Positions 50,901 to 63,639 of a stretch of 64,000 bases of DNA are shown piece by piece. This stretch comes from Eudromia elegans (Eukaryota > Chordata > Aves > Tinamiformes > Tinamidae). Under the pieces are notes generated by a model, which saw nothing but the letters and a program-made list of their open reading frames with translations, ran no database searches and had not been told where the DNA came from. The translations under genes and the position numbers were made by a program. The stretch is taken from contig PTEX01000003.1 of assembly GCA_003342815.1 (NCBI GenBank), positions 756,338 to 820,337 of the forward strand, written 5' to 3'. The stretch's first letter is position 1, and the number at the start of each line of letters is the position of its first letter.

Positions 50901-53399
50901 ACACGTTATAGAAAGACATCTGCTTGTAAGAGCAAAATTGTCACCCATTACATCAAATAGGAATCTGTACTTACTGCAAATAAGTCATCATTTAACAAAG
51001 AAGTCCAACCATTTTTCCGTGTTTTGGTTTTCAGCCATTAGTAGTTGCCTTTATATATGTTTTTCCTCATTAGAAATAGAACATCGTCAATAAAGAATGT
51101 AGTCAGTATAAAGAGATATGTCAAATTAAAATGGCATACTGCCGTTGGCCAAGGCAGAGTAACAGTCTACATGCACAGTATAGCAGTTACTAGCTAATAT
51201 ATACACTCCTTAAAAGCAAATTTATTTCATTGAAGAAACCGTGATTTTAGCAACCTTGGTGATTCTCCTAAAATATGAATAAGGAGAAAAGAATGAATAA
51301 AAAAGACACCTTTTGATGAGAGATTATGTAGTCTTTACAATCGAGTAAATTTAGTTGCTGTTGCAGCAAAGGAATGTGATAGGAAATTTTACAGTTGAAG
51401 GAGAAATGTCACAGTATTTTGATAAGACAGCGATGATCTTTTTTTCCCTTGTGCCATTATCAAGGCGAAGTGAACAAAATACATCATTTATAACCCACTG
51501 CTCTACCATTATCTCCTGGTGAGACACTTGTTTTAAAACACACAAGGACCTTTCTTTCTCTAAGACTAAAGCTCTCTGTGAGGCTCAGTCTTCCTTTATA
51601 ACCATGAAAGAAAGTTGACACTTGTGTGGGCCAAAGTTTCCAGGCAACCACACAAGGGCACTTATACACCCTCCAGGTCACCTCTAGTTCTGAAGTACAG
51701 AGGAAGCGTATGAACAGTATATGTCCCTTTGATCACAGATACCATCTAAAACCGATGTGGAGAGAAAATCCTGCACTTTGGAAGAAAGGCACTACAGTCT
51801 GCTTAAAGCTTTTTCTTACCTAATGTATCCAGAAAGGAAAGGTTAACATGTTAGTGCAAAACTGCTAAAATAATTTTTTTCCTAATAGCCACAAAACACT
51901 GTTGACTCCCTCCCAATATTCCAGTACTCTTGCCTTAGCATTCTTGATCTCACTTTCTTTTTTCTTTAATATTAATCTCCAACACAGCAGCACGGTTGCT
52001 GATACTGTACGATATTTGTTCAGCTCAAGGATGTAATGAGCACTAGCAAGAAGCATCTGCCAGCCCACTTAGTGCAGCGGTTGTGGGGAACACATACAGA
52101 CATACAGAAAATGCCACAACACTTCTGCAGAAGTAGCCCAAGCCCACAGCTTTTAAACTCATGCTGAATAAGATAGAAAATATTTTTCATCAGAGGCTGG
52201 TGCTATGTAGTCTCACCAGTGACTGAGAAGACAAGAGATCAAGTTATATCAGATAATAACAGGGTGCAATACTCTGGAGACCTCCTAATTACCAGTCACA
52301 TATTTTATTTGTCCTGTAGTGAAAAACTCAGGCTCAGCTTTAAGCTGTCAGTTTAACTAATTTGATGAAAACAAATAAGAAGCTTGTTTCCAGAAATGAC
52401 AGAAGATTTTACCAGAAGCTCCAGGTTATTTTACTATTCCTACATATGTGTGTGTCCTACATATGTGCTTAACAGCTTAAATATTTTATCTTGAATGTTA
52501 ACCCGATGCATTTCCTGAATCAATAAGGAAAATGACACACTATAGGAACAAGGAGGCAAATGGTAGTAAGAAAATAAAATGGACAGTTATTTTTTTAATT
52601 TGAAACCATACTATATATTTAATTCTAGTGAGAAAAATATGGGAAAGAAAAAAGATGCTAGGCAAAAAAACCTAAGCTTAATTACCATAAAAATGTCTGC
52701 AAGATAATTTTTAGATGCATGAATACAGGTTGAATGTTTATGCAAACATTTATCTAATTACTGCAGCAGATAACAGAACCTGAATTAACTGCCATTTCCC
52801 TTTTCAGTTGCACAAGCAAAAAGTGAGAAGGAAAGCTATAGATTTTGAACTACTTATCAAAATTTTCATCGAGAGGCAGGTATTCACAGGCCACATTCAC
52901 ATATGTGAATCAAAGCAAAATAAAACAGAACTCCTTATTTTCAGAATAATCTTTTTCTACTTTATATTAAAAGGGACAATCAAGGTTCAGCTCTTTTTGT
53001 TAACATTTCCTTCACTTTAGAAATGTCTCAAAAAGCCTTTTCACTTAGAAATTTAATCCAAGAGATGGCCTTATTAGTAAATGCAAGTTCATAACTGAAT
53101 TATGAAACACCTGAAATAAATTTAAAATCAGTATTTTTTCCTTTTTTTGACAATGGGGGACTAGAGTATTTTATATAGTAAAGACATGCATTCTACCTAC
53201 AGTTTCTGAAGATGATTACCTTATTAACAAAAATAGAAAAAATATTGATTTTAAATTTATTTCAAGTGTTTTGATGAATTACATCATAGTTTCCCTTATG
53301 TTGTAAAATCACTTTCTGATTCACTCATATGGATAAATGTTTGCAGCAAGAAATCTTATTTAGAAGATAAACCATTCAAGGTGCTCAATGAAATGAATT
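47951..53399. other. Intron; one conserved-element-like stretch
   Basis: AT-rich. 50600-51080 is non-repetitive with preserved CpGs (AAAACGCAGC, AGACGTAAG) and open frames on both strands; it may be constrained. A 7-bp inverted repeat CAGTGTA / TACACTG lies at 48701-48718 next to a TGCGCATGCA motif. No gene was recognised. Confidence 0.5.
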
Positions 53400-53760
53400 T
53401 AGTAGCATATTCTTTCAAAGCTTTAACACAGGACCAACGATTTAATTGCCACACTCCAAAGCTGGTGGGCAGGTCAATCTATTTCTGATCTCCTGTATTT
53501 AACTTTGGTGGAGGGTGGTTGGTCTAGGACCAACATAGTCTCTCGAAACAGGATGATAAGTTAATTTCACAGTTATCACAAAATAACATATGATATTAGG
53601 TGGTAGCGACATGATAACTCCACTGGAAACAATGGTAATTACATAGTAAATCGTGTCAATGATACTGCATTATCTCCTAACTGTTCAATTAACTCGTGTC
53701 ACCACTGCCTACTATGTTTAGAAAGTTGCTGATGCAATATTTCCGTATCATAATTGCAAA
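53400..53760. promoter_or_regulatory. Candidate element with AATTAAC-type motifs
   Basis: Non-repetitive stretch with several homeodomain-like sites (GTTAATTTC, GTAATTACA, CAATTAACTC). AGGACCAAC occurs at 53430-53438 and again at 53526-53534, where it forms an inverted repeat with GTTGGTC (53518-53534). The call rests on texture only. Confidence 0.25.
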
Positions 53761-56700
53761 GATAGTTGAACAAGATAGCACACTATAATTTTAGGAAGTT
53801 TCTAATATTACATGGTAAAAACTATTTCTACCATGAAAAACAAACATTGTCATGAAGACATGTCATGAGACTTAGAAAAGAGGAAGATACCACCTAAAAT
53901 GGAAGTAGGTTGGAAAAACAACCTTCAAACTAATTATGTTACTTTTTCTTCGATATTGAAAGTGAGACATTTCATAAATCTAATCTCAACTGAGATTCAG
54001 CAAGCTAACCAAAGGTAAGAGTCATCAGCTATTGTAAAAACAATTACCATTTCAATTGCTAAAAAGAGTAACGTGTTCTTTAATGTCCGCGTAGCTAATA
54101 AAAAAGGATGCTTTTATAAATTAACAGAATATGCTTAAATTCTAAAAATATGCGAACAAATTGAGGTGTTTGTTATAATTCACACACAATACTGTACTTT
54201 CACCAGGGACAACAGGGCCTTCTCATTTTCAAATCAAAAGAGATTCAAGAGTAACTATTCAGACACCAGATGGAGTAAAATGCTTTAACTGGTTTACATC
54301 ACCTTAAGACAATTCGCAAGGCATATTTTTCAAGGAGTACTCCTTTCTCTCAATTAGATGTTTCTCTGAGTCAATTCCTAATTAAAGACCAATACCAAAG
54401 TTTAAAATCTCTATGTGATAAGGAAGTTTGGGGACACAGGCTCCTTCAGGAGTGACTGAAAATTTTGCAGAATATCCTCAACAGAGGACTTGCGGAAATT
54501 AAAGCACATTTTGGAATATATGGCAACATTTACCTGGGATGTCAATTATTCTAATGCATAAAGTTCTTTTTGCCATATTTTTCACCTTTCTTTTGTAACA
54601 TTGATATGTTCTACAGCTTGCCCAGATTTCGAACACCTCTTTCAAGGCCAGCTCCACCTACTTTTCCATCCCTGCTCATATGAGCTTTGTGGTTGTAAGA
54701 ATACAAAGGAATCTGCATGAGCTTAGTGCGTGACTCATTTCCAGCAAATCAACACACATACTTTCAGTCTGTTATGCATGAGAGATGCGTAAAAATATAG
54801 ATGCTTGAGCCTCCGGAGGACAAAATAAGCAAAATATGTAATCACTGTATCTAAATCATAACTGCAGGTAAATTCTAACACATAGACTGTCCAATGATTT
54901 CACAAGGATAGGAAAGATTTTAAAAGTATAAGCCCAGATCCTAGACCTGTCCTTGGCTGTCCTAAAAATCCTGTGCAGGCTGGTATCACAGACTTCCTTC
55001 TGTTCACTGTACTGCCACATGGCAGGGAAAAGATGATTATCTTTTTTGCAAAGGCAGAAAGAAGCCCAAACATCGCTTGGACCTTGACAGATCCTCCTAA
55101 TTCCAGCTACCTGGGAATGAGAATTTCCTTCTGGGAGATGAAAGGTACTTATGCTGGGTATTTGTACCATGCACAATCCTTCATCTCTGTAGATGGTGAA
55201 CTGGAAACAAATTATTGGCCAATAAGGAAATAAAAGACACAAAGCTCAAACTCAGCTGAAATCTCTACCACAACAGAAATATCAGCAAGGTAAATCAAGA
55301 ATTCCTCTAAATTCAACCTCTCCCAAGATAATTAAGTATTTGAATTTACACAACATACTGGTCCAATATACATTTAGACGCAATGAGCGTGCAAGCACAA
55401 AAGCAAAGGAACGGACAGCAGCAAGAGTAAACACAAAAAGCCAGGTGGGAGGGGAGAAAGACTTGCAATTATAAATAATTCAGTGAGTTACCCTAAACCA
55501 TTCTTCCACATACATAACTGGGAAAAGAGAAATCAAGTGTATTCCCTGTTTCTAAAAGCAATAAGCAGTGGATGAATTCCACTGCTCCAAACTGGAAGAC
55601 CTTTTTTTGTTTGTTTTTAAGCTGATTTGTAATGAATTTGTATTTCTTATTACAATAAATATAAAAGCATTTATATACTCTTAACATAAATATTCAGTTC
55701 TACTTTCTGAAGGCAGTTTAACTTAAAAGAAAAACACAAATCAGTGGTCCACTGCATTGCCAACTTCTGCAACTATCTTCAGGTAATCATAGAAACCAAA
55801 GGGGAAAAAAAGTTGGCTTGGGGGGATTGCTTTTATTATTATTATTTTATTTTATTTTCCAGCTCTATCATCTTCCTGCATCCTCCATAGAACTTTAAGA
55901 AACAAGACACTTCTTTTGAATCAGATATCCATTATCAATTTGGACACAGAGCGTCTGAACCAGTATTATCTGCAAATGATTTATGAGGGCAGGTATTTCT
56001 CTACCTGAACATTTTAGTGAAACCATAAATATAAGTAAAGACAGAGGCTGAGATTCAAAAAGAAAGCCTTGAAAATATTTTGTATGGGAAACTACTTTCA
56101 TCTGATGAAAATTATAATTCAGCATTTATGTAACTATTTTTTTAATGTTTGTTTGCCAAAACTCTCCTTCCTTAGTGATATTTCACATATTCTCTATAAA
56201 CGCTTATAAATAAAACCTGCTGAACTAAGCCAACTGATCAGATGTCCTCCCACTGACTTCAACTAAAAATGTATCAGAGCATGAAACATAATTCAGAAAA
56301 GAATGTACTTAATAACAACATCGTAAAAACAGCAATTTGAATTGTTTACAAAGAATATCCTCAAAAACCTGATAGAAGCAGTATTTTCTTTTCCATTATG
56401 TAATCTACATAATACCAAGTTTCAGTAAGACATTTACCCTTGGGATGCATTCATTTCCATCTTTCTAAAGCAGAAAGCATCTTTCTTTCTCCTATGTGGA
56501 GAAGGATGGACTAGGTATCTCCAGTGTCATTTGCCTTGCCTTCCACACTGTCCCTAAAGAGCTTGAAATTAAACTGGAAGCATCATAGCATACCATATTT
56601 CAGGAAGAGTTTAATAACAAATTTGACTTATATGAGGTTATTATGAATTTTCAACATGGCCTATTTTATGAAAAAGATTAAAAAATAATAATAAAAAAAC

Positions 56701-57596
56701 TATTAGAGACCAGTTCTCTGTGGAAATGATCTTTTTAATAGTTAATCTTCTAGATATTTAAGTTTAACAATTCAATTGTTAAAATAGAAATTCATATACA
56801 TTTATTTCACTACCTTCATTAGAAATTTAAATTCATAGTCTAGTACATATACGTCAGAATATATTCTATATTTAGAGTTCCAATAATGTATATATTACTA
56901 GTGTTTATTACCTGAAGATTTTAAAGTGTTAGACACATACAAGTGAATTAAACATCACATCTTCCATTAAAGATTTAGAAATACATGCTTTCTTATTTCA
57001 CTTCTAATAAACAGAATATACAAAACCTAAATGACAGTATTTCAATTTGAGGCAACTCAGGTTAGGCTTGACTTTAAAACTTGCTTTTGCAATACATTTC
57101 TAATTCACTAATGAAGCCTAGAAACTGTGCAGGCTAGATCCTAGACACAGCATCTTAAGATCAAGGTCAGTTTTTAAGGATTGGGGTGCTGCTCACATCT
57201 CAAAGGAAATATTATGAACTCACACAAAGGAAAAATTGGGAACTCAGTATTCCCATTGTCAGTGTTATGCCTCTTCATGCAAAAAAAAATCCTGTTTTCT
57301 ACATCATCCCTTTTGAAAAATGAAGAGATTAGATAGTTTTAACTTTGTATAATATAAAATGTATAGGAGTAATGTGTTTATGATTTCTTTATGAAAAAAA
57401 AAAGTATTTTGATGTTTCCTCACAATAAATCCAATATGACCCTAGCTACCCAGGTAAATAACTGCATTTCACCACAACGAAGACCCAGTTAGAAGGAACT
57501 GCAAGATCTAATTCAGATTCCTTTCTTCTTATTTATTTTGTAAGGGATTGTTTAAGTATATGGCACATCCACGCTACTGGATGCAGAAGAGTTGAC
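53761..57596. other. Intron, no gene seen
   Basis: AT-rich. 54856-55242 is open on both strands (128 codons minus, 86 plus) without a recognised protein. A 13-bp palindrome CAGTGG-T-CCACTG lies at 55742-55754. No mobile element was recognised. Confidence 0.5.
55831..55858 (+). repeat. (ATT)n / ATTTT simple repeat
   Basis: Short TTATT and TTTTA units in tandem following a G-run. Simple sequence. Confidence 0.8.
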
Positions 57597-57650
57597 AGAA
57601 AGGTTTGTGGGCTCTTCTTTTGCTTTTCAAAAGAGCCCACAAACCTTTCT
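57597..57650 (+). repeat. Perfect 20-bp inverted repeat (hairpin), 14-nt loop
   Basis: The left arm at 57597-57616 (starts AGAAAGGTTT, ends GGGCTCTT) is the exact reverse complement of 57631-57650; the loop is 57617-57630. In RNA from either strand this would fold into a stable unbroken stem. On the plus strand it is followed by TGCCC and a T6 run. The stem is shorter than a typical microRNA precursor and has no mismatches, so a recent fold-back (template-switch) event or a small mobile-element remnant is more likely than a gene. Confidence 0.95.
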
Positions 57651-58429
57651 TGCCCTTTTTTAGCTCATCACTGAAACAAATTTTCACCTCAGGGACTCTA
57701 AATCCTCCTTGTCAAAATACAGAGAATCGGTCAGGGCTCGTAATGCAGGACCAGGAGGAGGGAGAAAGTAAATGACTATTAAATGACTAAGAATTGTTAC
57801 AGTGAAAGGGAAATAAAAGAGGAGGAGGAGGCTGCAATGGAGCTGTACAGGTAGCAGTAGAGAAATACTGTGATGGGGGAAAAAAAAGTTACATTGTATA
57901 AATTTCTACTTATGCCATAACATAAACACATAAAACAACATGTGCATTGCATGGCAAAAACACAATCTCTGTATATGCTACAAATAATCATCCTTATGAC
58001 TGATGGGTTATGCATAACCTTATAATATAGCTAATATCATACGTAAGATTTTAGTAATAATACAGTTAACAGAGTGAAAAAGAAAACCATTTTACATCAA
58101 ATTACTGTCTCCTTCCCCCTAAAAAGTATCTGACTAAAGCAGAGATAATGTAAAGTTCAGCTATCAAAAATGGCTTCATTAAGAACTTTAATGAAGCACA
58201 TGGGAGCCATTTATTGACTCCTCAACTATTAAGACATAGCATTATTACTGCTTTAATAGTATTTCCATTTTCATTTAGGAAATAACTAATCAAGGGATCA
58301 ATGTACCAAAGACTTTATTTTCTCTCCCATGGGTCATGGAAAGTACATTTTTTAAAATGCAAAAAACGTAAAGGCAATTCCCCCCAGTGCCATATCACAT
58401 AGGCAATTTAAAGAAATAACAAGGAATGC
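57651..58429. other. Intron, no gene seen
   Basis: AT-rich with a GAGGAGGAGG purine run near 57821. Nothing else is supported. Confidence 0.55.
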
Positions 58430-58960
58430 TAAAGGTCAATGGCTACCGATCTAAGCCATGTTATAAAACAAATGAAAATTGTTAGTGGTAATTCTGCCTT
58501 TCTGGGGGAAGCAAGGGATCGCTTTCACATCAAAGAGGCTTACCTCCAAAGTATGCAAAGCACCTCCACCCTGACCTGCTGTCAACCTGTGAGACATTTC
58601 TATTTCTCAGACTCACTTAGAATGCAAACTACTGTTTTCCTGGTAGTTCTCACAGCTCCACTTCCTTTGAGGTACAGATGTGCAGCCAAAGAACCCAATC
58701 AGATAACAGCCATTTACATATTTATAAAGTCGCCTGTAAAATCTCGTATCAATTGTTGCCACTATATATAGCCCTTTCAAAGTATCTTGTGGGCACAAGC
58801 GCTCCACTGCACTGCTCCCTTCAGGAGTCCAGATATATCGTATAATGTGATTTCAATGTAAATGTGGCCCATCACACAATCACACCACTTCACAAACTCT
58901 TTTCTGCTGGGGTAGCTTAAATCTAAACACACTCAAGCAGCTTGCTGCACTGGAGCAAGA
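58430..58960. promoter_or_regulatory. Candidate intronic enhancer
   Basis: Non-repetitive, balanced composition over about 500 bases with TCF/LEF-like ATCAAAGAGG and TTTGAGG, CDX/MEF2-like ATTTATAAAG, a CAGATAAC GATA-type site near 58700 and a TATATATAG stretch. A 110-codon plus frame is open but unrecognised. It lies 0.5 kb from the CpG/GATA module at 59.1-59.8 kb, suggesting one composite regulatory region. Confidence 0.35.
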
Positions 58961-59079
58961 TTTCTTCCACATAAAAAAAAAAAAAAAGGGAAAAAAAAGT
59001 CAAAAACCCCAACACAACAATGCCAAGGAAAAAAAATCTGAACATTTTCTGCAGAAAGATGGGCCGTCTCCAAATCCTT

Positions 59080-59800
59080 GTGCCCTATCAGACAAATTAA
59101 AGTAAATCAAGCATGAAATGAAGCAGAAGAGCCCCGAGATAAGGCTCCTTTAAGTCGTTTACAGATTAGGATAGAGAGAGGTGCATCTGGTCTCTGGCAG
59201 TGAAGGAGGCCAGTTTCTCATCTCACAATAGCAGCCTGTGTATAGGATTACCTTACCTTGTCACTGACAAGGGAAAAAGCGCCTGCAAAATGTCTCTAAC
59301 TAACTTCCTAATGTTCCCAGCTAAGTTCTCTTATTAAAGTATTAACTGTTACAATGATAGAAATAAATTTTGATAAAACAAAATAAAAACAGACACCGGT
59401 CTGATTTATGAGCTGGTCAGACGCTGATAAACTGGGGGCTCTGCTACCAGCAGACGAGGCTCTTCGCTTATCAGCCGGGATTTCACTGCTAGAGACGGCA
59501 GATAACTTTTCAACTGGAATTAGCAACGCAGCGAGCCGCGGGTTACTGGTGGGACTGGTGCTCCAGCAGCGCTTCGAGGGGCCTCTCGTGCTCTCAGAGG
59601 GGATTCTGCCGCTCTGCGAGGTGAGACGCTTCCCTCCTGCGAGCGGCAGCTGAGCCAAGCGGGCTGCACAGCTAATGGTTAAACTGGTGCTCGGGCAGAA
59701 GCGCACGAACCTCGCTCCTCTTATCAGCCGCCATTCAGCTCCTACAAATCGGAGCCCTTCCCCACCAGGACGCGGCGTCTCTCCAGGAGCCCTGTCCCAA
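59080..59800 (-). promoter_or_regulatory. ZFPM2: CpG-rich, GATA-motif-rich module; possible alternative ZFPM2 promoter/enhancer
   Basis: Seen: about 27 CpGs lie between 59420 and 59790. Eight WGATAR motifs occur on either strand (59085, 59137, 59355, 59371, 59425, 59468, 59500, 59721), against one or two expected by chance. In the ZFPM2 direction (minus) a strong donor GACAAG-GTAAGG lies at 59257/59256, 160-530 bases downstream of the CpG-rich block. Known: FOG2 is a GATA4 partner, and a mouse isoform from an alternative first exon lacking the repression motif has been described (from memory). Inferred: an unmethylated CpG island that drives a minus-strand first exon spliced to the exon at 26908, or a GATA-responsive enhancer. 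A 132-codon minus frame (59308-59706) is unrecognised. Confidence 0.45.
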
Positions 59801-62434
59801 GCTGCTCCTGGTCACTCCTTTGCCCCGAAGCTGCAGCACTGCAGGGCGATGCAGGCTCACTGTGCTGCTGCAGCCTGCCAGCCTACAGGCTGCTGCACCA
59901 ACCAGCCACCGTGGCACTGAGCCTGAACAGACCTTGCTGAGGACACCCTCAAGGAGAAGGGGAGGAGGTCAGGGAAGAAGCGAGCGATGGAGCAGGTGGC
60001 TCTTCTCTCTGAGCACCTTTGCTATGGGATACTGAGCTTATGGGCTGGGTAATATGGTCATTAAAGGCCCTTTGATTTTTGATTTTCCATGCACCTCAAC
60101 ATCTCAAAAAAAGGCATTTTTGACAATTCACCTTTTAGTTCTCTTTGTGAATACCAGAAAAATATAAGAATGTTTTGCAAATAGTTTGCAGATATCAAAA
60201 TGCAAATCAACATAAACATAAAATTATGCTTTATTCCATAATAAAATGTCTTTTTTTTTTTTTTTATCAAGGAGAAAAGCATAATTTCATCATACACTAC
60301 ACAGGACAAAGGCTCTCTAATTCTAAAGACAACATACCTGCTACGTGTTTTGGGATGTTCTGAGATGCTGTAACAACAGGATAAAGTAGCACCACATCAA
60401 AATAGCACTAAGTTACCCAGAAGTTCTAAAAAAGGAACATTCAAACTAAGCCAAACTGAGCTGGTTTTGGTCCTGCTGAGTCTTACAGCCAAGGTCATCC
60501 GAAGCAGCGATAACCCCTTCCTGGCCTTGTACGCTGCACACCCATCCCAAGCTCAGGCAGATTTTGCAGAAGGGAGAGGCAAACGAAATTTCTTTCATCA
60601 TTAACTGTCAGGACTAATTTTATCTATCCCAAGCACTTTCAACCAAAGTCCCTCCCTTCCCACAAGAGAGAAAAAATTCTGTTTATATCTTAAAAATGCC
60701 AAGTCTCATTTTACTTGTTCTTCATTAGCTCTTAAAATACACTGCCCAGCCAGATTAGGGCAAAATATTTTATGCTGAAACATATGCTGAAACAATGATG
60801 AAAAGTTATAAACAGTTGTCTTATCCTGTCTGAAATTTTTATGAATGATCCCAAAGGTAAAGACATTCAAGTTTAGTAAGATTTACATGTTTGATTTGCA
60901 ACTGCTGCTGTTTTGGGAAGCATTCATTTGAAATTATTTTCTGTTACATTCTTGCAGCATATTCTACGTCTTCAAAGGCTTCAGTAGACTTACAGCTCAC
61001 ACCTCACATGCCAAATTGAACTTCACAGTTTCTGAACAACGGTTTCTGAAAACACAAAATACTCCCATACTTCCAATTTTTAAGCGTATGGCTTAGTTCA
61101 AAACATTTAATGAGAGCTCCTCAAAGCCACGGGGATCTGTAATAACATATTTCTCTGATTAACTAGAACACCAAATAAAGATAGCTATCTATGCTGGTTA
61201 TTTCAGTTCTCAAGATTACACTGACACTGAAGTTTCTGGAGCAAATACACAGCAATACACAAGTGAGGGAAGTGATGCAGTGCGCATCGTACCCAGCTAC
61301 GTTGACTCCCAACGTGAACAGGCAGGTAAATGGTTACAGCAACAAGTAGAGATGAGTCAAGAGCAAAGCCTGAGTTTACAATTCAGGGTGCATAATGTGT
61401 CTTATGCACTTAGGCTCCACTTTAATATTTGAGAAGGTAATTTTTTAATATATACTTCTAACCTACTATGGAAGAGTTATTTTAACAATTAAACCAGAGA
61501 GTTTAACCAGAATCTAGTTTAGTCCTACTAAACTTTCGCTATTCCTCATCAATACCTTGTGAAACTTATATACAATATTCATTTTATAAGAACCGAATTA
61601 TTAAATGTTATCACCTGAATTCCACTGATTTTTGCATTAAAGCAGATTTAAACCATTTCAAATATATCTCCAAACAAAAAGAGCAGAATGAAAACCCTAA
61701 ACAACTGAGTGCATTGTGTGTTGTACATTACCCTTATATCTTTATAGTACCTTCAATATATTAATTCTTTTTCAAATATAGTGTTATTTTCCTAACAGAC
61801 TATGATTCTAAGTTGTGATTCTTAAAAGGCGTTGATATATTTAAAATAAATTCTGAAACAGTCAGGATATACTTAACTCTGCTTCTATATTGCAGATCTG
61901 ACTTTACTGAAGCAAAACTAATCCAAATAAGAGATCTTCAAAAACCTCAAACTGCTATCAGCAATTCAGCAGAGTAAGCGTATGCAGGATCATCAAGTTT
62001 GATAGACAACGTAAGTTCATATACTTAAATCAGCAACACATGAAGCAGCTTAGGGAAAAGATGACTTTTATCCTAGGCTCTCTTTCTTTCTTTCTCTCCC
62101 GCCCAAGCCACAACCAGGTTTTCCTGTTCTGAAGGCTGTCTCCTCTGTGCATTCTTCGTTGGCGTAGATGTAGCTGAGGAAACATGAAGAGAGCTGCAGA
62201 AAAAATCTGAACTGGGGCATCATGGAGCTAGGCAGGTTCAATCAGCTTGTCAAAGCCGAATGGTGTTGCAGGCAGACTGCTGCTCATACCCAGCTAGCTT
62301 CGGAACCAGAACACAGTGAGCACGGGATTTGGCACAGGGAATTTACCATTGCAGTCACTAACCTAATTCCTACTGAATTAAATTATCAAACTACTTTTCT
62401 AACAAGTTGCAAGATTCTTTTTCTTTTCTTTTTT
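59801..62434. other. Intron; GC-rich shoulder then AT-rich
   Basis: 59801-60035 continues the GC-rich region (GCTGCTGCAGCC-type sequence) without a recognised gene; a 12-bp palindrome AGATAGCTATCT lies near 61180. The rest is AT-rich intron up to the N gap. Confidence 0.5.
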
Positions 62435-62544
62435 NNNNNNNNNNNNNNNNNNNNNNNNNNNNNNNNNNNNNNNNNNNNNNNNNNNNNNNNNNNNNNNNNN
62501 NNNNNNNNNNNNNNNNNNNNNNNNNNNNNNNNNNNNNNNNNNNN
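62435..62544. other. Assembly gap (110 N)
   Basis: A run of 110 N follows a pyrimidine tract (TTCTTTTCTTTTTT). The sequence is unknown here. The gap probably marks a homopolymer or low-complexity stretch that could not be resolved. Confidence 0.99.
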
Positions 62545-63639
62545 TAAGATTAAGGTACACCGAATTACCTTAAAATAGTTGCTATTTAGCTAAATAAAGA
62601 GTCTTTCTTCCCAAAACAAATTTCTCTACATTTTTTAAGACTTCATGCATATTCTGACTGAGTTTCCAGTACAGAAACTCTTACAGTAGTTTAGAGAACT
62701 GATACTCCAAATTGTTGTGAATATCCAGAAGGAACACTTTTACTGTTGCTGTCCAAGATCCTCCTAAACGATTGATTAGTTATTCAATACCATTGTAAAA
62801 CTATGTTGAAAGGAATCTACACCAAAGCAGATTTTTGATAATGGTAGTGCTTAAAGACGGCCCACCAGACAAATTCCAAAATAGAAACAGAATTAAACAA
62901 GTAGCAGAGAGGCCACTCCACGCCATTGTCAATACTGTATTTTAGAGGAGATGTGTACTTTGCAGAGCTGAACCATTACAATGTATCATCTCAAATAAAA
63001 CAATGAATTAAAAAAAAAATAAAAAGAAGAAGAAGAATGAAACTTTTAAACTTCAGTTGTTTCCTCAGTATTTTCTGTAAATCTTAAAAGGCATGATAAC
63101 CAGTATTATTGTGCTAAGTATTATCTATTCAGATAGGCGATACAGTCCTTTCCTCCACAAGCCCATGTTCTTATAAGCACTTGAAGATCCTATAAATACT
63201 TGTTTTAACAAAGCAGAAACATATTCAGAAGCATTCTTGAAGCCTCTCCTGCCATGGTGGGGAGAGGGGAGGTTCTGGAAATTTTATCATGCAACTATAG
63301 TACATCAGAGAAATGCTGGCTATTTTTTCATAAAAGATATAAGGCCTTTTCATCTCATCTCTTTCTTGTATGTATCATGAAACCAGAGGATCTCATTTTC
63401 TCTCTTTGCACAGATTACACATTTAATGTCAAACAGTTTACTAATTAGTCCAAAGCTAAAATGAAACCTATATTCATAGAGGTAGATGAAGGTTCATTTA
63501 TTCCTTGCTCTCAGGGCTCTGACACTTGAAGAAGGGTAAGAGGAGGAGCAGCGGAAGGGGTGAAGACATCTTCAAAAAATGGTTTGCTTCCAAATACCCT
63601 AATTCCCATTAGAAGCATACAACTACTTTATCTTTCTTC
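62545..63639. other. Intron, no gene seen
   Basis: AT-rich, with an A/G simple stretch (AAAAAATAAAAAGAAGAAG) near 63010-63036. Nothing else is supported. Confidence 0.55.

Noticed and set aside
54856-55242. Coding exon from overlapping open frames on both strands
   Set aside because: Neither product is recognised and splice signals are weak.
55742-55754. hAT-type transposon end (CAGTGGTCCACTG)
   Set aside because: Only a 13-bp palindrome; no matching second terminal repeat or 8-bp target duplication was found nearby.
57597-57650. microRNA precursor
   Set aside because: The stem is only 20 bp and perfectly paired, shorter than known precursors, and pairing does not extend beyond the arms. 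Kept as a hairpin finding only.
59400-59620. Plus-strand first exon ending at GCGAG-GTGAGA (donor at 59621)
   Set aside because: The donor match is fair, but no supporting start, acceptor or coding signal lies on the plus strand; the minus-strand reading fits the host gene better.
59408-59706. Open frames of 81 and 132 codons in the 59 kb CpG-rich block
   Set aside because: Both strands are open, composition follows the GC content, and no protein family is recognised. Treated as regulatory DNA.
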